From positions 1,785,501 through 1,849,500 of the forward strand of contig NZ_QURO01000004.1 of assembly GCF_003426945.1 (NCBI RefSeq): DNA of 64,000 bases. The letters run 5' to 3'. Below are positions 1 to 9,214 of this stretch, in pieces; positions within the stretch are counted from its first letter, which is position 1; the number at the start of each line of letters is the position of its first letter. Source of the stretch: Thermus sediminis (GTDB taxonomy: Bacteria > Deinococcota > Deinococci > Deinococcales > Thermaceae). Both the position numbers and the translations under genes were made by a program. A model generated the notes under the pieces. The model ran no database searches. It saw nothing but the letters and a program-made list of their open reading frames with translations, and was not told the origin of the DNA.

Positions 1-1257
1 GGGCTCGCCCCCCACCTGGCCCGGCCCCTCACCCTGGTCACCCCCCTCTTCCGGCCCCTGGAGATCCCCTACTACTGGGCGGGCCTCAAGCTCTACGACC
101 TCCTTTCGGGGAGGAGGTGGCTGGCCCCAAGCCGCTACCTCCCCCCGGGGGCGGTGCGGGCCCTCTTCCCCGACCTCCCGCCCACCCTGGGGGGCGTGGC
201 CTACGCGGATGGGCAGTTTGAGGACTTCCGCCTGAACCTGGCCCTTATCCTCTCCGCCCTGGAGCGGGGGGGCGTGGCCCTGAACCACGCCCAGGCCAAG
301 GCCCTCCTCCTGGAGGGGGGGAGGGTGCGGGGGGCGGTGGTGGAGGACCGCCTCACGGGGAGGGAGGTGGAGGTCTGGGCCAAGGCGGTGGTGAACGCCA
401 CCGGCCCTTTGGCGGACGGGGTGCGCCGCCTCCTGGACCCCGACCTCCCTCCCCTCCTCACCCCCTCTAGCGGGGCCCACCTGGTCCTGGACTACCCCTT
501 GGAGGCGGGCCTCCTCCTCCCCCGGACCCGAGACGGCCGGGTCCTCTTCCTCTTGCCCTACCGGGGGAGGGCCCTCCTGGGGACCACGGACCTCCCCGCC
601 GGGCCCACCCCCTGCCCCCTCCCCCGGGAGGAGGAGGTGGCCTACCTCCTGGAGGAGGTCCGCCCCTACCTGGGGGACCTCTCGGGCCGGGTGCGGGCGG
701 CCTGGTCGGGCCTGAGGCCCCTGGTGGGGAGGGGGGAGACCCGGTTCCTCGTGCGGGACCACCACATAGAGGCCCGGGGGGGCCTCTACACCCTGGTGGG
801 GGGGAAGTGGACCACCTTCCGCCTCATGGCCCGGGACCTGGTGGAGCGGGTGGCCGGGGACCTGGGCCTCACCCTCCCCCCCTCCTCCTCCCACGCCACC
901 CCCCTCCTGGGGGCGGGCCCCAGGCCTCCTTTGGACCTTCCGGAAGGGGTGGCGGAGCACCTCTACGCCACCTACGGCGTCCTGGCCCCTAAGGTGGCGG
1001 CCCTTGGGGATAGGCCCCTCCTTCCCGGGCTGCCCTACCTGGAGGGGGAGGTGGTGTGGGCCGTGGGGCGGGAGCTTGCCAGGAAGCCCCTGGACGTCCT
1101 GGCCCGGAGGATGGGCCTGGCCCTCCTGGACCGGGAGCAGGCCCTCCTGGCCTTGCCCCGGGTGGTGGAGCGCATGGCCCCCCTCCTGGGCTGGGACGAG
1201 GGGCGGAGGCGGGCGGAGCAGGAGGAGGCCAGGGAAGCCCTGCCGGGGCTCTGCTAG
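1..1257 (+). CDS. glpD: Glycerol-3-phosphate dehydrogenase, FAD-dependent (5' end outside window)
   Basis: The reading frame is open from base 1 to the TAG at 1255-1257, so the gene starts before the window and the FAD-binding N-terminus is missing. The visible part has the typical substrate/FAD domain of GlpD/GlpO: a segment reading LLPYRGRALLGTTDLPAG, then GLRPLVG, and the C-terminal signature VGGKWTTFRLMARDLVERV near base 800-850, followed by the helical C-terminal domain of this family. The family oxidises sn-glycerol 3-phosphate to dihydroxyacetone phosphate at the membrane and passes electrons to quinone or, in GlpO forms, to oxygen. Which acceptor is used cannot be told without the N-terminus. 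It converges with ftsH. Confidence 0.88.
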   Translation, partial: GLAPHLARPLTLVTPLFRPLEIPYYWAGLKLYDLLSGRRWLAPSRYLPPGAVRALFPDLPPTLGGVAYADGQFEDFRLNLALILSALERGGVALNHAQAKALLLEGGRVRGAVVEDRLTGREVEVWAKAVVNATGPLADGVRRLLDPDLPPLLTPSSGAHLVLDYPLEAGLLLPRTRDGRVLFLLPYRGRALLGTTDLPAGPTPCPLPREEEVAYLLEEVRPYLGDLSGRVRAAWSGLRPLVGRGETRFLVRDHHIEARGGLYTLVGGKWTTFRLMARDLVERVAGDLGLTLPPSSSHATPLLGAGPRPPLDLPEGVAEHLYATYGVLAPKVAALGDRPLLPGLPYLEGEVVWAVGRELARKPLDVLARRMGLALLDREQALLALPRVVERMAPLLGWDEGRRRAEQEEAREALPGLC

Positions 1258-1334
1258 CCACCCCACCGCGGCCTTCTCCGCGATGGGGGCCCCTATCGGC
1301 TAGACGGCGCGGGGGGAAACCAAGGTGCGGACGC

Positions 1335-3182
1335 TCAACCCTCCTGGCTCCTCTGCACCGGGGCGGTTTCCTTCAGGATGGCCCGGACCCTTTCCCCGGG
1401 GATGGTCTCCTCCCTCAGGAGCTCCTCGGCGATCCGGTGCATGGCCTCGGTGTGCTCCAAGAGAACCTGGCGGGCCTTGGCGTAGGCCTCGTCCAGGATG
1501 GCCCGGATGTCCTGGTCAATGAGGCGGGCGGTCTCCTCGGAGTGGTCCTTCTTCTTGGCGATCTCCTCCCCCAGGAAGACGGGCCCCGAGTCCGAGCCCC
1601 AGGCGATGTTCTTGAAGTGCTCCCCCATGCCCCAGTCCAGGACCATGCGCTTGGCGAGCTGCGTGGCCCGCTTGAAGTCGTCCTGCGCCCCGGTGGTCAC
1701 GGTGCCGGTGAAGAGCTCCTCCGCCACTCGGCCGGCCATGAGGACGGCGAGTTCGTCCATGAGGTGGTCCTTGGAGACCAAAACCCGTTCTTCGGGCTTG
1801 CTCCAACGGGCCCCCAGGGCCATCCCCCGGGGAACGATGGAGACCTTTTCCGTTTTGTTCGCATGGGGAAGGACCTCCCCCACCACCGCGTGCCCCGCCT
1901 CGTGGTAGGCCACGGCCCGCCTCTCCTCCTCGGAGAGCTTCAGGGCGGGGCGCTCGAGGCCCAGGATGATCTTGTCCAGGGCCTTCAGGAAGTGGTCCTT
2001 GCCGATCTCCTTTTTCCCTTCCCGGGCGGCGAGGAGGGCGGCCTCGTTCACCAGGTTCTTGAGGTCGGCTCCGGAGAAGCCAGGGGTAAGGTGGGCGAGC
2101 TCCAAGGCATCCATCCCCTCGGCGATGGGCTTGCCCCGCAGGTGCACCAGGAGGATCTCCTTGCGCTCCTCCAGGGAGGGGAGGCCCACCACCACCTGGC
2201 GATCAAAGCGGCCGGGGCGGAGAAGGGCGGGGTCCAGGATGTCGGGGCGGTTGGTGGCGGCCAGGACGATGACCGAGGTGTCCTTCTCAAAGCCATCCAT
2301 CTCCGAGAGGATCTGGTTTAGGGTCTGCTCCCGTTCGTCGTGGCCTCCCCCTATTCCTGCCCCCCGCTTCCTGCCAATGGAGTCCAGCTCGTCGATGAAG
2401 ATGATGCTGGGGGCGTTCCTGCGGGCGTCCTCAAAGAGGCTCCGCACCCGGCTGGCTCCCACCCCCACGAACATCTCCATGAACTCGCTGGCGGAGACGG
2501 AGAAGAAGGGAACCCCGGCCTCCCCGGCCACCGCCCGGGCCAAGAGGGTCTTCCCTGTGCCTGGGGGGCCCACCAGGAGAACCCCCTTGGGGATCTCTGC
2601 CCCCAGCTCCAGGTACTTCCTGGGGTTCTTTAGGAAGTCCACCACCTCCATCAGTTCCCGCTTGGCTTCCTGGTGGCCCGCCACGTCCTTAAACGTGGTG
2701 GTGACGTTCTTCTCCTTGCCGTAGAGGCGGGCGCGGCTTTGGCCAAACTGCATGACCTGGCCGGCCCCCCCTTGGGCCCGCATGAAGAAGAACCAGAAGA
2801 AGGCGATGAGGAGCAGGGCCGGACCCAGGTAAAGGAGAACCTGGGGCCAGAGGGAAGGAGGCTTGGTGACGATCTTGACCCCCCTTTCCTCCAGGAAGGG
2901 CAGGAGCTCAGGGTCCTGGACCTGGGCCGGAGGCAGGGGAACCTGGAAGCGCCGGGCCACCCGCTCCCCCTGAGGGGTGGGGAGGCGCTCGGGCTCCTTG
3001 AGAAGCCCGGTGATCCGGGTCTCCTCCAGGGTCACCTCCGCCACCTTGTCCTGGCGCACCAGCTCCCGAAACTCCGTGTAGGCCAGGGTGGGGTCGGGGG
3101 GACCGGTGAAGGCGGTGTAGACCAGGTAACCCAAGAGGAGCAGAAAGACCAGGGTGAAGGGGTTGATCCGTTGCGCCAACAT
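1335..3182 (-). CDS. ftsH: ATP-dependent zinc metalloprotease FtsH
   Basis: 615 residues, the normal FtsH length. Membrane-anchored AAA+ protease that degrades misfolded membrane proteins and selected cytosolic substrates. Visible in order: an N-terminal hydrophobic segment (about residues 9-26), an extracytoplasmic domain, a second hydrophobic segment ([18 protein letters not shown]), Walker A GPPGTGKT, Walker [10 protein letters not shown], the arginine-finger region LRPGRFDRQ, and the zinc-protease motif HEAGH near residue 425. The ATG is preceded by a good Shine-Dalgarno (AGGAGGT) and a -10-like TACCAT at 3200-3205. It is divergent from the TPR gene and stands alone as a transcription unit. 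A sequence just after its stop codon resembles one after sigA (see findings). Confidence 0.97.
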   Translation of the reverse strand: MLAQRINPFTLVFLLLLGYLVYTAFTGPPDPTLAYTEFRELVRQDKVAEVTLEETRITGLLKEPERLPTPQGERVARRFQVPLPPAQVQDPELLPFLEERGVKIVTKPPSLWPQVLLYLGPALLLIAFFWFFFMRAQGGAGQVMQFGQSRARLYGKEKNVTTTFKDVAGHQEAKRELMEVVDFLKNPRKYLELGAEIPKGVLLVGPPGTGKTLLARAVAGEAGVPFFSVSASEFMEMFVGVGASRVRSLFEDARRNAPSIIFIDELDSIGRKRGAGIGGGHDEREQTLNQILSEMDGFEKDTSVIVLAATNRPDILDPALLRPGRFDRQVVVGLPSLEERKEILLVHLRGKPIAEGMDALELAHLTPGFSGADLKNLVNEAALLAAREGKKEIGKDHFLKALDKIILGLERPALKLSEEERRAVAYHEAGHAVVGEVLPHANKTEKVSIVPRGMALGARWSKPEERVLVSKDHLMDELAVLMAGRVAEELFTGTVTTGAQDDFKRATQLAKRMVLDWGMGEHFKNIAWGSDSGPVFLGEEIAKKKDHSEETARLIDQDIRAILDEAYAKARQVLLEHTEAMHRIAEELLREETIPGERVRAILKETAPVQRSQEG

Positions 3183-3199
3183 CTACCTCCTAAGATTCT

Positions 3200-3205
3200 A
3201 TGGTA
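3200..3205 (-). promoter_or_regulatory. -10 box of ftsH (TACCAT)
   Basis: TACCAT on the minus strand, 17 bases before the ftsH ATG, leaving room for a short leader that carries the AGGAGGT ribosome binding site. No clear -35 was seen. Confidence 0.5.
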
Positions 3206-3253
3206 GCGCCTTCCCGGTGAGAGGACTGAGGGCTGTGGTATCCTCTAGCGGCG

Positions 3254-4603
3254 ATGAGGGGGGTCCTCGAGGCCCTGCACCAGGGGGACTACGACACCGC
3301 CATAGAGCGCCTCACCCGCAAGGCCCTTTTCGGCCGGAAGGAGGAGGCCCGGGAGGCCCTGCTCCTCCTGGCGGAGGTCTATAGCCTCTACGGGGAGGAG
3401 GGGCTAGAGAAGGCCCACCGGGCGCTGGAGGAGGCCTACGACCTGGGGGAGCTGGAGTACAACCCGGTTTACCGCGCCCTCCTGGGGGAGCTCCTGGCCC
3501 TCGAGGGGCGGCCGGAGCGGGAGGTCCTCCCCCTCTTCCTGCCCACGGAAGAGCCCAGGGCTCGCTACCACCAGGCCCAGGCCCTCTTCTACCTGGGGAG
3601 GTTTGAGGAGGTCCTTGGGACCCTGAAGCCCGGCCTCCCCGCCTTTCTGGCCTGGCGGGCCGAGGGGCTGAAGGGGCGGGCCTTGGAGCGCCTGGGGCGG
3701 CACCAGGAGGCGGCCTTGGCCTATGAGAAGGGGGCGGAGCTGGCCCTGGGCCTTGAGCGCTACTGGCTCCTCCTGGATGCCGCCGCCATGTGGCTGGAGG
3801 CGGGGGAGGGGGAGAGGGCCCTTTCGGCCCTCGAGGAGGCCGAGGCCCAGGTGGAGGAGGAGGCGGAGGATGTCGCCACGCGCCACTACCTCCTGGCCCG
3901 GGCCCACCTCCTCCTGGGGAACCCCAACCGGGCCCTGGAGGAGGCCCACAAGGCCCTAAAGAGGGAGGAGGAGAGCGGCCAAAAGGGCTACGGCACCCCC
4001 ATGGTGGCCGGCCAGGCCCTCCTCCAGCTGGGGCGCTACCAAGAGGCCATGGAGGCCTACAGGGAGGCCCTGGCCCGGGCCGATGCCCAGGAGCAGCCCT
4101 ACGTTCTCCACGAGATGGGGGTGGCGGCCCTGGACCAGGGGGCCTATGTGGAGGCGGAGGGCTACCTGCGCGAGCTTCTGCGGGACGAGGCCTACCCCTA
4201 CCGCGCCCAGGCCCTGGCCGACCTGGCTGAGGCCCTCTACCGCCAGGGGCGCTACGGGGAGGCGGAGGAGGCGGCCAAGGAGGCCATGGCCCAGGGGGCC
4301 GAGGCCTCGGGGGAGCTGATCCTGGGCCACATCGCCTACGACCTCATGCACCTGGAGGAGGCCCTTCTCCACTACCGCCGGGCGGCGGAGCGGGCCGAGG
4401 AGGGGAGCCGGGAGTGGGTGGGGGCCCAGGAGATGGTGGTGGATACCCTAGCCCAGCTGGGCTACCGCTCCCCCGAGGAGATCCTGGCCCGCACCGAGGC
4501 GGTCCTATCCCACGTGCCCCCATCGGACGAGTGGCACCAGGCCCTTTTGGCCTACAAAGAGCGGGCCGAGGCCCTCTTGCGTGAGGGAAGGCGGCCTAAC
4601 TAG
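3254..4603 (+). CDS. TPR-repeat protein
   Basis: 449 residues made almost wholly of degenerate tetratricopeptide repeats. Examples are the stretches around ALERLGRHQEAALAYEKG, LLQLGRYQEAMEAYREAL and LAEALYRQGRYGEAEEAAK, which keep the TPR spacing of Gly/Ala, Tyr and Ala/Pro positions. There is no signal peptide or membrane segment, so a cytosolic scaffold is the reasonable reading; the partner is unknown. The start is ATG 3254, 9 bases behind a possible -10 TATCCT (3239-3244). The 3' end overlaps the convergent DUF4388 gene by 8 bases. TPR and DUF4388 proteins often sit near signalling or motility genes, but nothing else here points that way. Confidence 0.85.
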   Translation: MRGVLEALHQGDYDTAIERLTRKALFGRKEEAREALLLLAEVYSLYGEEGLEKAHRALEEAYDLGELEYNPVYRALLGELLALEGRPEREVLPLFLPTEEPRARYHQAQALFYLGRFEEVLGTLKPGLPAFLAWRAEGLKGRALERLGRHQEAALAYEKGAELALGLERYWLLLDAAAMWLEAGEGERALSALEEAEAQVEEEAEDVATRHYLLARAHLLLGNPNRALEEAHKALKREEESGQKGYGTPMVAGQALLQLGRYQEAMEAYREALARADAQEQPYVLHEMGVAALDQGAYVEAEGYLRELLRDEAYPYRAQALADLAEALYRQGRYGEAEEAAKEAMAQGAEASGELILGHIAYDLMHLEEALLHYRRAAERAEEGSREWVGAQEMVVDTLAQLGYRSPEEILARTEAVLSHVPPSDEWHQALLAYKERAEALLREGRRPN

Positions 4604-5633
4604 CCCTCTTGCGCAGGGGTTCCAGGGCCCTGAGCACCTCCTGGACCCGGAGGGGCTTGGGCAGGTGGAGGACTCGAAGGGGCCTAAAGAGGAGGCCCGG
4701 CGGGGTTTCGCTCACCAGGTAGACCGAGGCCAGCCTCCCCTCGGGCTGGGCCCGCACCTTCCGGGCGGCCTCCAAGGCCCTTTCCCCCTGGAGGACGATG
4801 CCCTTGGGCCGCTCCTTCAGGAGGCGCAGAAGCCCCTCCAGGTCCTTAGCCAGGAGGACCCGGAAGCGGTGGGCCTCGAGGAGGTAGAGGAGAAGCCGCC
4901 GCACCACCCCGCTTTCCGCCAGGATCAGGACCAAAGGATCCTCCGCTAGGAGGGTGGAGGGGCGCACCAGACCCCGGCCCTTGAGCTCGTGGAGCACGTG
5001 GTAGACCTCCTCCTCGGGGAGCCCGGAGAGGAGGGCCACGCCCTTGGCCCGCCTCACCCCGTCCAAGTGCTCCAAGACCGTCCAGGCCTCGGGGGAGAGG
5101 GGGTGGCGGGTGGGGTCCTCCACCAGGTGGAGGACCTCATCGGGGTCCACCTGGCCCCGCCGCCACTCGTCCAGGCGGCGGGCGGCCTCCATAAGGGCCC
5201 AGTCCGTGTCCAGGGTGTGGGGAAGGGGGATCTGGCTCCCCTCCACCAGAGGCTCGGCCAGGACCTCCCCCTCCTTCTCCCCCAGGAGGGTGGCCAAGGC
5301 CTCCAGCACTTGGGCCTTTAGGGCCTCCAGGAGCTCCTCCTCCCCGATGAGGCCAAGCTCCAGGGCCAAGGCCCCCAGGGGGGTGCCGGGGTTCTCCTGG
5401 CCTTGGCGCTCCACCAGGGTCTGGACCTCCTCGAGGCTCAGGTGCCCGAGGCGCACCAGGTACTCCCCCAGGTGGGGGCCGGGCTCGGTGCGGGCGTAGA
5501 GGATGCGGCCCGAGAGGAGGTGCACCCGGCCGTGGATCCGCCCCCTAAAGCTCACCACGGCGCTCTTCCGGCCCGCGCTCAGGGCCTTCAGGAGCTCGCC
5601 CAGGTCCAGCTCCGCCAGGGTGGCCCGGATCAT
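4596..5633 (-). CDS. DUF4388 (PATAN-like) protein with a degenerate receiver domain
   Basis: 345 residues in three parts. Residues 1 to about 110 match the DUF4388/PATAN domain ([27 protein letters not shown] pattern of alternating strands with a Gly-rich turn). Around residues 140-230 lies a helical, winged-helix-like region. The last 110 residues look like a CheY receiver fold (start [20 protein letters not shown]) but the acidic pocket and phospho-Asp are missing, so it is probably not phosphorylated. PatA-like proteins in cyanobacteria combine DUF4388 with a receiver, so a signalling or protein-interaction role is inferred. Its start overlaps the ruvB stop by 4 bases (ATGA), so the two are translationally coupled. 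Confidence 0.75.
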   Translation of the reverse strand: MIRATLAELDLGELLKALSAGRKSAVVSFRGRIHGRVHLLSGRILYARTEPGPHLGEYLVRLGHLSLEEVQTLVERQGQENPGTPLGALALELGLIGEEELLEALKAQVLEALATLLGEKEGEVLAEPLVEGSQIPLPHTLDTDWALMEAARRLDEWRRGQVDPDEVLHLVEDPTRHPLSPEAWTVLEHLDGVRRAKGVALLSGLPEEEVYHVLHELKGRGLVRPSTLLAEDPLVLILAESGVVRRLLLYLLEAHRFRVLLAKDLEGLLRLLKERPKGIVLQGERALEAARKVRAQPEGRLASVYLVSETPPGLLFRPLRVLHLPKPLRVQEVLRALEPLRKRAS

Positions 5634-6607
5634 AGGAGGGGTTCCACGGGGGGCGGGTAGCCCAGGTGGCGGTAGGCCCGCTCCGTGGCCACCCGTCCCC
5701 GGGGAGTGCGCTTGAGGAGGCCCTGCTGGATGAGGTAGGGTTCGTGGACCTCTTCCAGGGTGTCCGGGTCCTCGGAGAGGGCGGTGGCCAGGGTCCCCAG
5801 GCCCACGGGGCCCCCGCCGAAGCGGCGGATGAGGACCTCGAGGATCTCCCGGTCCCGCCCATCCAGGCCCAGCTCGTCCAGGCCCAGGGCGTTCAGGGCC
5901 TCCTTGGCCCTCTCCCCGGTGATCACCCCTTCCCCCGCCACCTGGGCGAAGTCCCGCACCCGGCGGAAGAGCCTCTTGGCGATGCGCATCGTCCCTCGGC
6001 TCCTCCTGGCGATCTCCCGGGCGGCCTCCTCCGTGATCCCCACCCCGAGGAGCCTGGCGTCCCGCTTCACCCCCTCCATGAGCTCCTCGAGGGTGTAGTA
6101 CTCCAGGTGCTCCACGATGCCGAAGCGGCTGCGGAGGGGAGCGGTGATGAGGCCCGGGCGGGTGGTGGCCCCGATCAGGGTGAAGCGGGGAAGTTCTAGC
6201 CGCACGGTCCTGGCGGCGGGTCCTTGGCCGATGACGATGTCCATGGCGAAGTCCTCCATGGCGGGGTAAAGGTGCTCCTCCGCCTGGCGGCTTAGGCGGT
6301 GGATCTCGTCGATGAAGAGGATGTCCCCCTCCTCCAGGGAGTTGGCCAGGATGGCGGCCAGGTCCCCGGGCTTCTCAATGGCCGGGCCCGAGGTGGTGCG
6401 GAGGTTCACCCCCAGCTCGTGGGCGATCACGTGGGCCAGGGTGGTCTTGCCGAGGCCTGGGGGGCCAAAGAGGAGGAGGTGCTCCAGGGGTTCTCCCCGG
6501 GCCCTAGCAGCCTCCAGGTAAACCCCAAGCTTCCTCTTCAGGCGCTCCTGGCCGATGTACTCCTCCAGGGTCTTGGGCCTTAGGGTGAGGTCCTCGTACG
6601 CGGCCAC
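5630..6607 (-). CDS. ruvB: Holliday junction branch-migration helicase RuvB
   Basis: 325 residues, full length. RuvB hexamers drive branch migration of Holliday junctions together with RuvA and RuvC. Walker A GPPGLGKT is at residues 48-55, the Walker B/DEIH motif reads [13 protein letters not shown], sensor 1 is IGATTRPG, and the C-terminal winged helix ends with the family sequence [16 protein letters not shown]. The start is GTG 6607, 8 bases behind a -10-like TATCAT. ruvA and ruvC are not in the window. It is the first gene of a two-gene unit with the DUF4388 gene and faces panB across a 24-base gap. Confidence 0.97.
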   Translation of the reverse strand: MAAYEDLTLRPKTLEEYIGQERLKRKLGVYLEAARARGEPLEHLLLFGPPGLGKTTLAHVIAHELGVNLRTTSGPAIEKPGDLAAILANSLEEGDILFIDEIHRLSRQAEEHLYPAMEDFAMDIVIGQGPAARTVRLELPRFTLIGATTRPGLITAPLRSRFGIVEHLEYYTLEELMEGVKRDARLLGVGITEEAAREIARRSRGTMRIAKRLFRRVRDFAQVAGEGVITGERAKEALNALGLDELGLDGRDREILEVLIRRFGGGPVGLGTLATALSEDPDTLEEVHEPYLIQQGLLKRTPRGRVATERAYRHLGYPPPVEPLL

Positions 6608-6615
6608 GCCTTCTC

Positions 6616-6621
6616 ATGATA
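6616..6621 (-). promoter_or_regulatory. -10 box of ruvB (TATCAT)
   Basis: Minus-strand TATCAT, 8 bases from the ruvB GTG, which suggests a leaderless or nearly leaderless transcript. It overlaps the panB -10 on the other strand by two bases. Confidence 0.55.
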
Positions 6622-6625
6622 GCCT
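6620..6625 (+). promoter_or_regulatory. -10 box of panB (TAGCCT)
   Basis: Fits TANNNT, with 6 bases to the panB ATG, consistent with a leaderless mRNA. It physically overlaps the divergent ruvB -10. Confidence 0.5.
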
Positions 6626-6631
6626 CTTCCC

Positions 6632-7414
6632 ATGCGCACGGTGAAGGACTTCCGCCAGGCCAAAGGAAAACGGCTCGTCTACCTCACCGCCTACGACTAC
6701 CCCACCGCCCGCCTCGCGGAGGCCGCAGGGGTGGACGCCATCCTGGTGGGGGACTCCTTGGGCATGGTGGTCCTGGGCTACCCCTCCACCGTGCCCGTGA
6801 CCCTGGAGGAGATCCTCCACCACACCAAGGCGGCCCGCCGGGGGGCCCCGGACACCCTCCTGGTGGCCGACCTCCCCTACCTCAGCTACGCCACCTTGGA
6901 CCGGGCCCTCTTTGCGGCGGAAAGGCTCCTCAAGGAGGGCGGGGCGGATGCAGTGAAGCTGGAGGGCGGGGAGGAGGTGGCGGAGACCGTCCAGGGCCTC
7001 ACCCGGGCGGGGGTCCCGGTCCTGGGGCACGTGGGCCTCACCCCGCAGACAGCGAGCCAGCTTGGGGGCTACCGGCTTCAGGGAAAGCGCCCAGAGGAGG
7101 CGGAGAGGATCCTTGGGGGGGCCTTGGCCCTCGAGGCCGCTGGGGCCTACGGGGTGGTCCTGGAGATGGTCCCTAGCGGCTTGGCCAAGGAGGTCACCGA
7201 GAGGCTTTCCGTTCACACCGTGGGCATCGGGGCCGGCCCCCACACCGACGCCCAGGTCCTGGTCTTCCACGACGTGGTGGGGCTTTACGGGGCCTTCAAG
7301 CCCCGCTTCGTCAAGCGCTACCTGGAGGCGGGAAGGCTCATCCAGGAGGCCCTTGCCCGCTACGCGGCCGAGGTGCGGGAGGGAGTGTTCCCGGACGAGG
7401 AGCACAGCTTCTAA
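6632..7414 (+). CDS. panB: 3-methyl-2-oxobutanoate (ketopantoate) hydroxymethyltransferase
   Basis: 260 residues. PanB transfers a hydroxymethyl group from 5,10-methylene-tetrahydrofolate to 2-oxoisovalerate to give ketopantoate, the first committed step of pantothenate and CoA synthesis. Family sequences visible are TAYDYPTARLAEAAGVD near the N-terminus, VGDSLGMVVLGYPSTVPVT with the Mg-binding Asp, VKLEGGEE, VPVLGHVGLTPQ and GIGAGPHTDAQVLV. The length is usual for the family. ATG 6632 follows a TANNNT box by 6 bases. The next gene (RluD type) starts 11 bases after the stop, so the two are probably co-transcribed. Confidence 0.97.
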   Translation: MRTVKDFRQAKGKRLVYLTAYDYPTARLAEAAGVDAILVGDSLGMVVLGYPSTVPVTLEEILHHTKAARRGAPDTLLVADLPYLSYATLDRALFAAERLLKEGGADAVKLEGGEEVAETVQGLTRAGVPVLGHVGLTPQTASQLGGYRLQGKRPEEAERILGGALALEAAGAYGVVLEMVPSGLAKEVTERLSVHTVGIGAGPHTDAQVLVFHDVVGLYGAFKPRFVKRYLEAGRLIQEALARYAAEVREGVFPDEEHSF

Positions 7415-7425
7415 AATGGGGCTTT

Positions 7426-8340
7426 GTGGTGCGCTTCCGCAGGGAGGGCCTGCGCCTGGACCAGGCGGTGGCCGAGGCCCTGGGGGTGAGCCGGGCCCGG
7501 GCCCAGGCCTGGATCCTGGAGGGCCGGGTCCGGGTGGGGGAGAAGGTGGTGCAGAGGCCCGCTTACCGCCTCAAGGGGGAGGAGGTGGTGGTGGAGCCCA
7601 AGGAGGAGCGCCCCCTGGTGGTGCCCGAGGACCTGCCCCTTCCCGTCCTTTACGAGGACGAGGACCTCCTGGTCCTGGACAAGCCCCCGGGCCTCCTCAC
7701 CCACCCCGCCCCCGGGGTCTACACCGGCACCGTGGTCAACGCCCTCCTGGGTCGCTACTACGAGCCCGAGGCCGCGGAGCGCCCGGAGCTCGTCCGCCCC
7801 GGCATCGTCCACCGGTTGGACAAGGACACGAGCGGGGTCCTGGTGGTGGCCAAGCACGGGGGGGCCCTCGAGGCCCTGGCCCAGGCCTTCCGCGACCGCC
7901 TGGTGATGAAGCGCTACCTGGCCCTCACCGAGGGCCACCCCAGGGAGGGGGCCCTCGTCGCCCCCATCGGCCGCCACCCCGTGGAGCGCCACAGGATGCA
8001 CGTGGGGGGGATCGCCCCCCGCTACGCCGAGACCCACTTCCAGGTCCTGGCCACCTCCGGCCCCCACGCCCTGGTGGAGGCCCGGCCCCACACCGGCCGC
8101 ACCCACCAGATCCGCGTCCACCTCAAGCACCTTAGAGCCCCCATCCTGGGGGACGAGGTCTACGGCAAGAGGAGCCCCGTCATCCCCCGGCAGGCCCTCC
8201 ACGCCTACGAGCTCCGCCTTCCCCACCCCCGCACGGGGAGAATCCTGGAGTTCCGGGCCCCCGTGCCCTTGGACATGGTCCAGGCCTGGGAGGCCCTGGG
8301 AGGGGTGTGGCCAGGGGGGATCGCCCTGGAAGGGGTATAA
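7426..8340 (+). CDS. rluD: RluA-family 23S rRNA pseudouridine synthase (RluD-like)
   Basis: 304 residues. The N-terminal S4 RNA-binding domain (about residues 5-60, LRLDQAVAEALGVSRARAQA) is followed by the RluA/RluD catalytic domain with the active-site motif HRLDKDTSGVLV, whose Asp is the nucleophile, and the later signature RPHTGRTHQIRVHLKHL. S4 plus RluA is the RluD/RluC architecture, and uridines of the 23S rRNA helix 69 loop are the likely targets; the exact site cannot be fixed from sequence. The start is GTG 7426, since the ATG at 7416 is in another frame. Its TAA stop lies inside the -10 box of the downstream methyltransferase. Confidence 0.88.
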   Translation: MVRFRREGLRLDQAVAEALGVSRARAQAWILEGRVRVGEKVVQRPAYRLKGEEVVVEPKEERPLVVPEDLPLPVLYEDEDLLVLDKPPGLLTHPAPGVYTGTVVNALLGRYYEPEAAERPELVRPGIVHRLDKDTSGVLVVAKHGGALEALAQAFRDRLVMKRYLALTEGHPREGALVAPIGRHPVERHRMHVGGIAPRYAETHFQVLATSGPHALVEARPHTGRTHQIRVHLKHLRAPILGDEVYGKRSPVIPRQALHAYELRLPHPRTGRILEFRAPVPLDMVQAWEALGGVWPGGIALEGV

Positions 8341-8341
8341 T
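8336..8341 (+). promoter_or_regulatory. -10 box of the DNA methyltransferase gene (TATAAT)
   Basis: A perfect TATAAT overlaps the stop codon of the upstream gene, with 7 bases to the ATG at 8349. It supports that start and a leaderless transcript. No strong -35 is visible. Confidence 0.65.
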
Positions 8342-8348
8342 CCCCGGG

Positions 8349-9212
8349 ATGGAAACCTCCCCGGCCCTCCTCGCACCCCCTAGGGCCCCTTCCTACCCCA
8401 AGGCCCGCCTCCACGTGGGGGACGCCCGGGAGGTGCTCCCCCGTCTCCCCGAGGCCTCGGTCCACCTGGTGGTCACCTCGCCCCCCTACTGGACCCTGAA
8501 GCGCTACGAGGACCACCCGGGGCAGCTCGGGCACATGGAGGACTACGAGGCCTTTTTGGACGAGCTGGACAAGGTCTGGCGGGAGGTCCATCGGCTCCTG
8601 GTGCCCGGGGGGCGGCTCGTGGTCGTGGTGGGGGACGTGGCCGTGGCCCGGAGGCGGTTTGGACGGCACGTGGTCTTTCCCCTTCACGCCGACATCCAGG
8701 TGCGGTGCCGGAAGCTGGGCTTTGACAACCTGAACCCCATCCTCTGGCACAAGCGGACCAACGCCAGCCTCGAGGCCGACCGCCCCGGCTTTTTCCTGGG
8801 CAAGCCCTACGAGCCCGGGGCCATCATCAAGACGGAGGTGGAGTACATCCTCATGCAAAGGAAGCCCGGGGGGTACCGCAAGCCCACCCCTGAGGGGCGG
8901 GAGAAAAGCCGCATTCCCAAGGAGCTTTTTGCCCGCTTCTTCCGGCAGATCTGGGACGACCTCCCCGGGGAGAGGAGGGGGCCCCACCCTGCCCCCTTTC
9001 CCCTGGAGCTGGCCGAGCGCCTGGTACGCATGTTTAGCTTCGTGGGGGACGTGGTCCTGGACCCCTTTGCCGGTACCGGCACCACCCTGATGGCCGCCCT
9101 CAAGTGGGGGAGGGGGGCCATAGGGGTGGAGCTGGTTCCCAAGTACGCCGAGCTAGCCCAAAGGCGCCTTAGGGAGCTTCCGGGGGCAGTGCTGGAGGTG
9201 GTGGGAGGCTAG
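8349..9212 (+). CDS. Beta-class DNA methyltransferase (probably N4-cytosine) of a type II R-M system
   Basis: 287 residues from ATG 8349. The catalytic motif IV TSPPYW is at residues 43-48, and the AdoMet-binding motif I DPFAGTGTT is near the C-terminus (residues 238-246). This order (IV before I) defines the beta class, and S/T-SPPY rather than D/NPPY favours N4-cytosine over N6-adenine. The variable middle region is the likely target-recognition part. The recognition site cannot be read from sequence. The neighbour, 2 bases downstream, has features of a restriction endonuclease, so the pair is read as a type II R-M system. The strong private promoter inside the preceding stop codon separates it from panB-rluD. 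Confidence 0.85.
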   Translation: METSPALLAPPRAPSYPKARLHVGDAREVLPRLPEASVHLVVTSPPYWTLKRYEDHPGQLGHMEDYEAFLDELDKVWREVHRLLVPGGRLVVVVGDVAVARRRFGRHVVFPLHADIQVRCRKLGFDNLNPILWHKRTNASLEADRPGFFLGKPYEPGAIIKTEVEYILMQRKPGGYRKPTPEGREKSRIPKELFARFFRQIWDDLPGERRGPHPAPFPLELAERLVRMFSFVGDVVLDPFAGTGTTLMAALKWGRGAIGVELVPKYAELAQRRLRELPGAVLEVVGG

Positions 9213-9214
9213 CC

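Noticed and set aside
1258-1334. Palindrome CGATGGGGGCCCCTATCG as a terminator between glpD and ftsH
   Set aside because: The stem has a central mismatch and no loop or T tract; too weak to annotate.
1056-2321. 421-codon open frame antisense to ftsH
   Set aside because: A G+C-rich shadow frame; its sequence is Gly/Pro/His-rich without motifs, while the minus strand encodes a complete FtsH.
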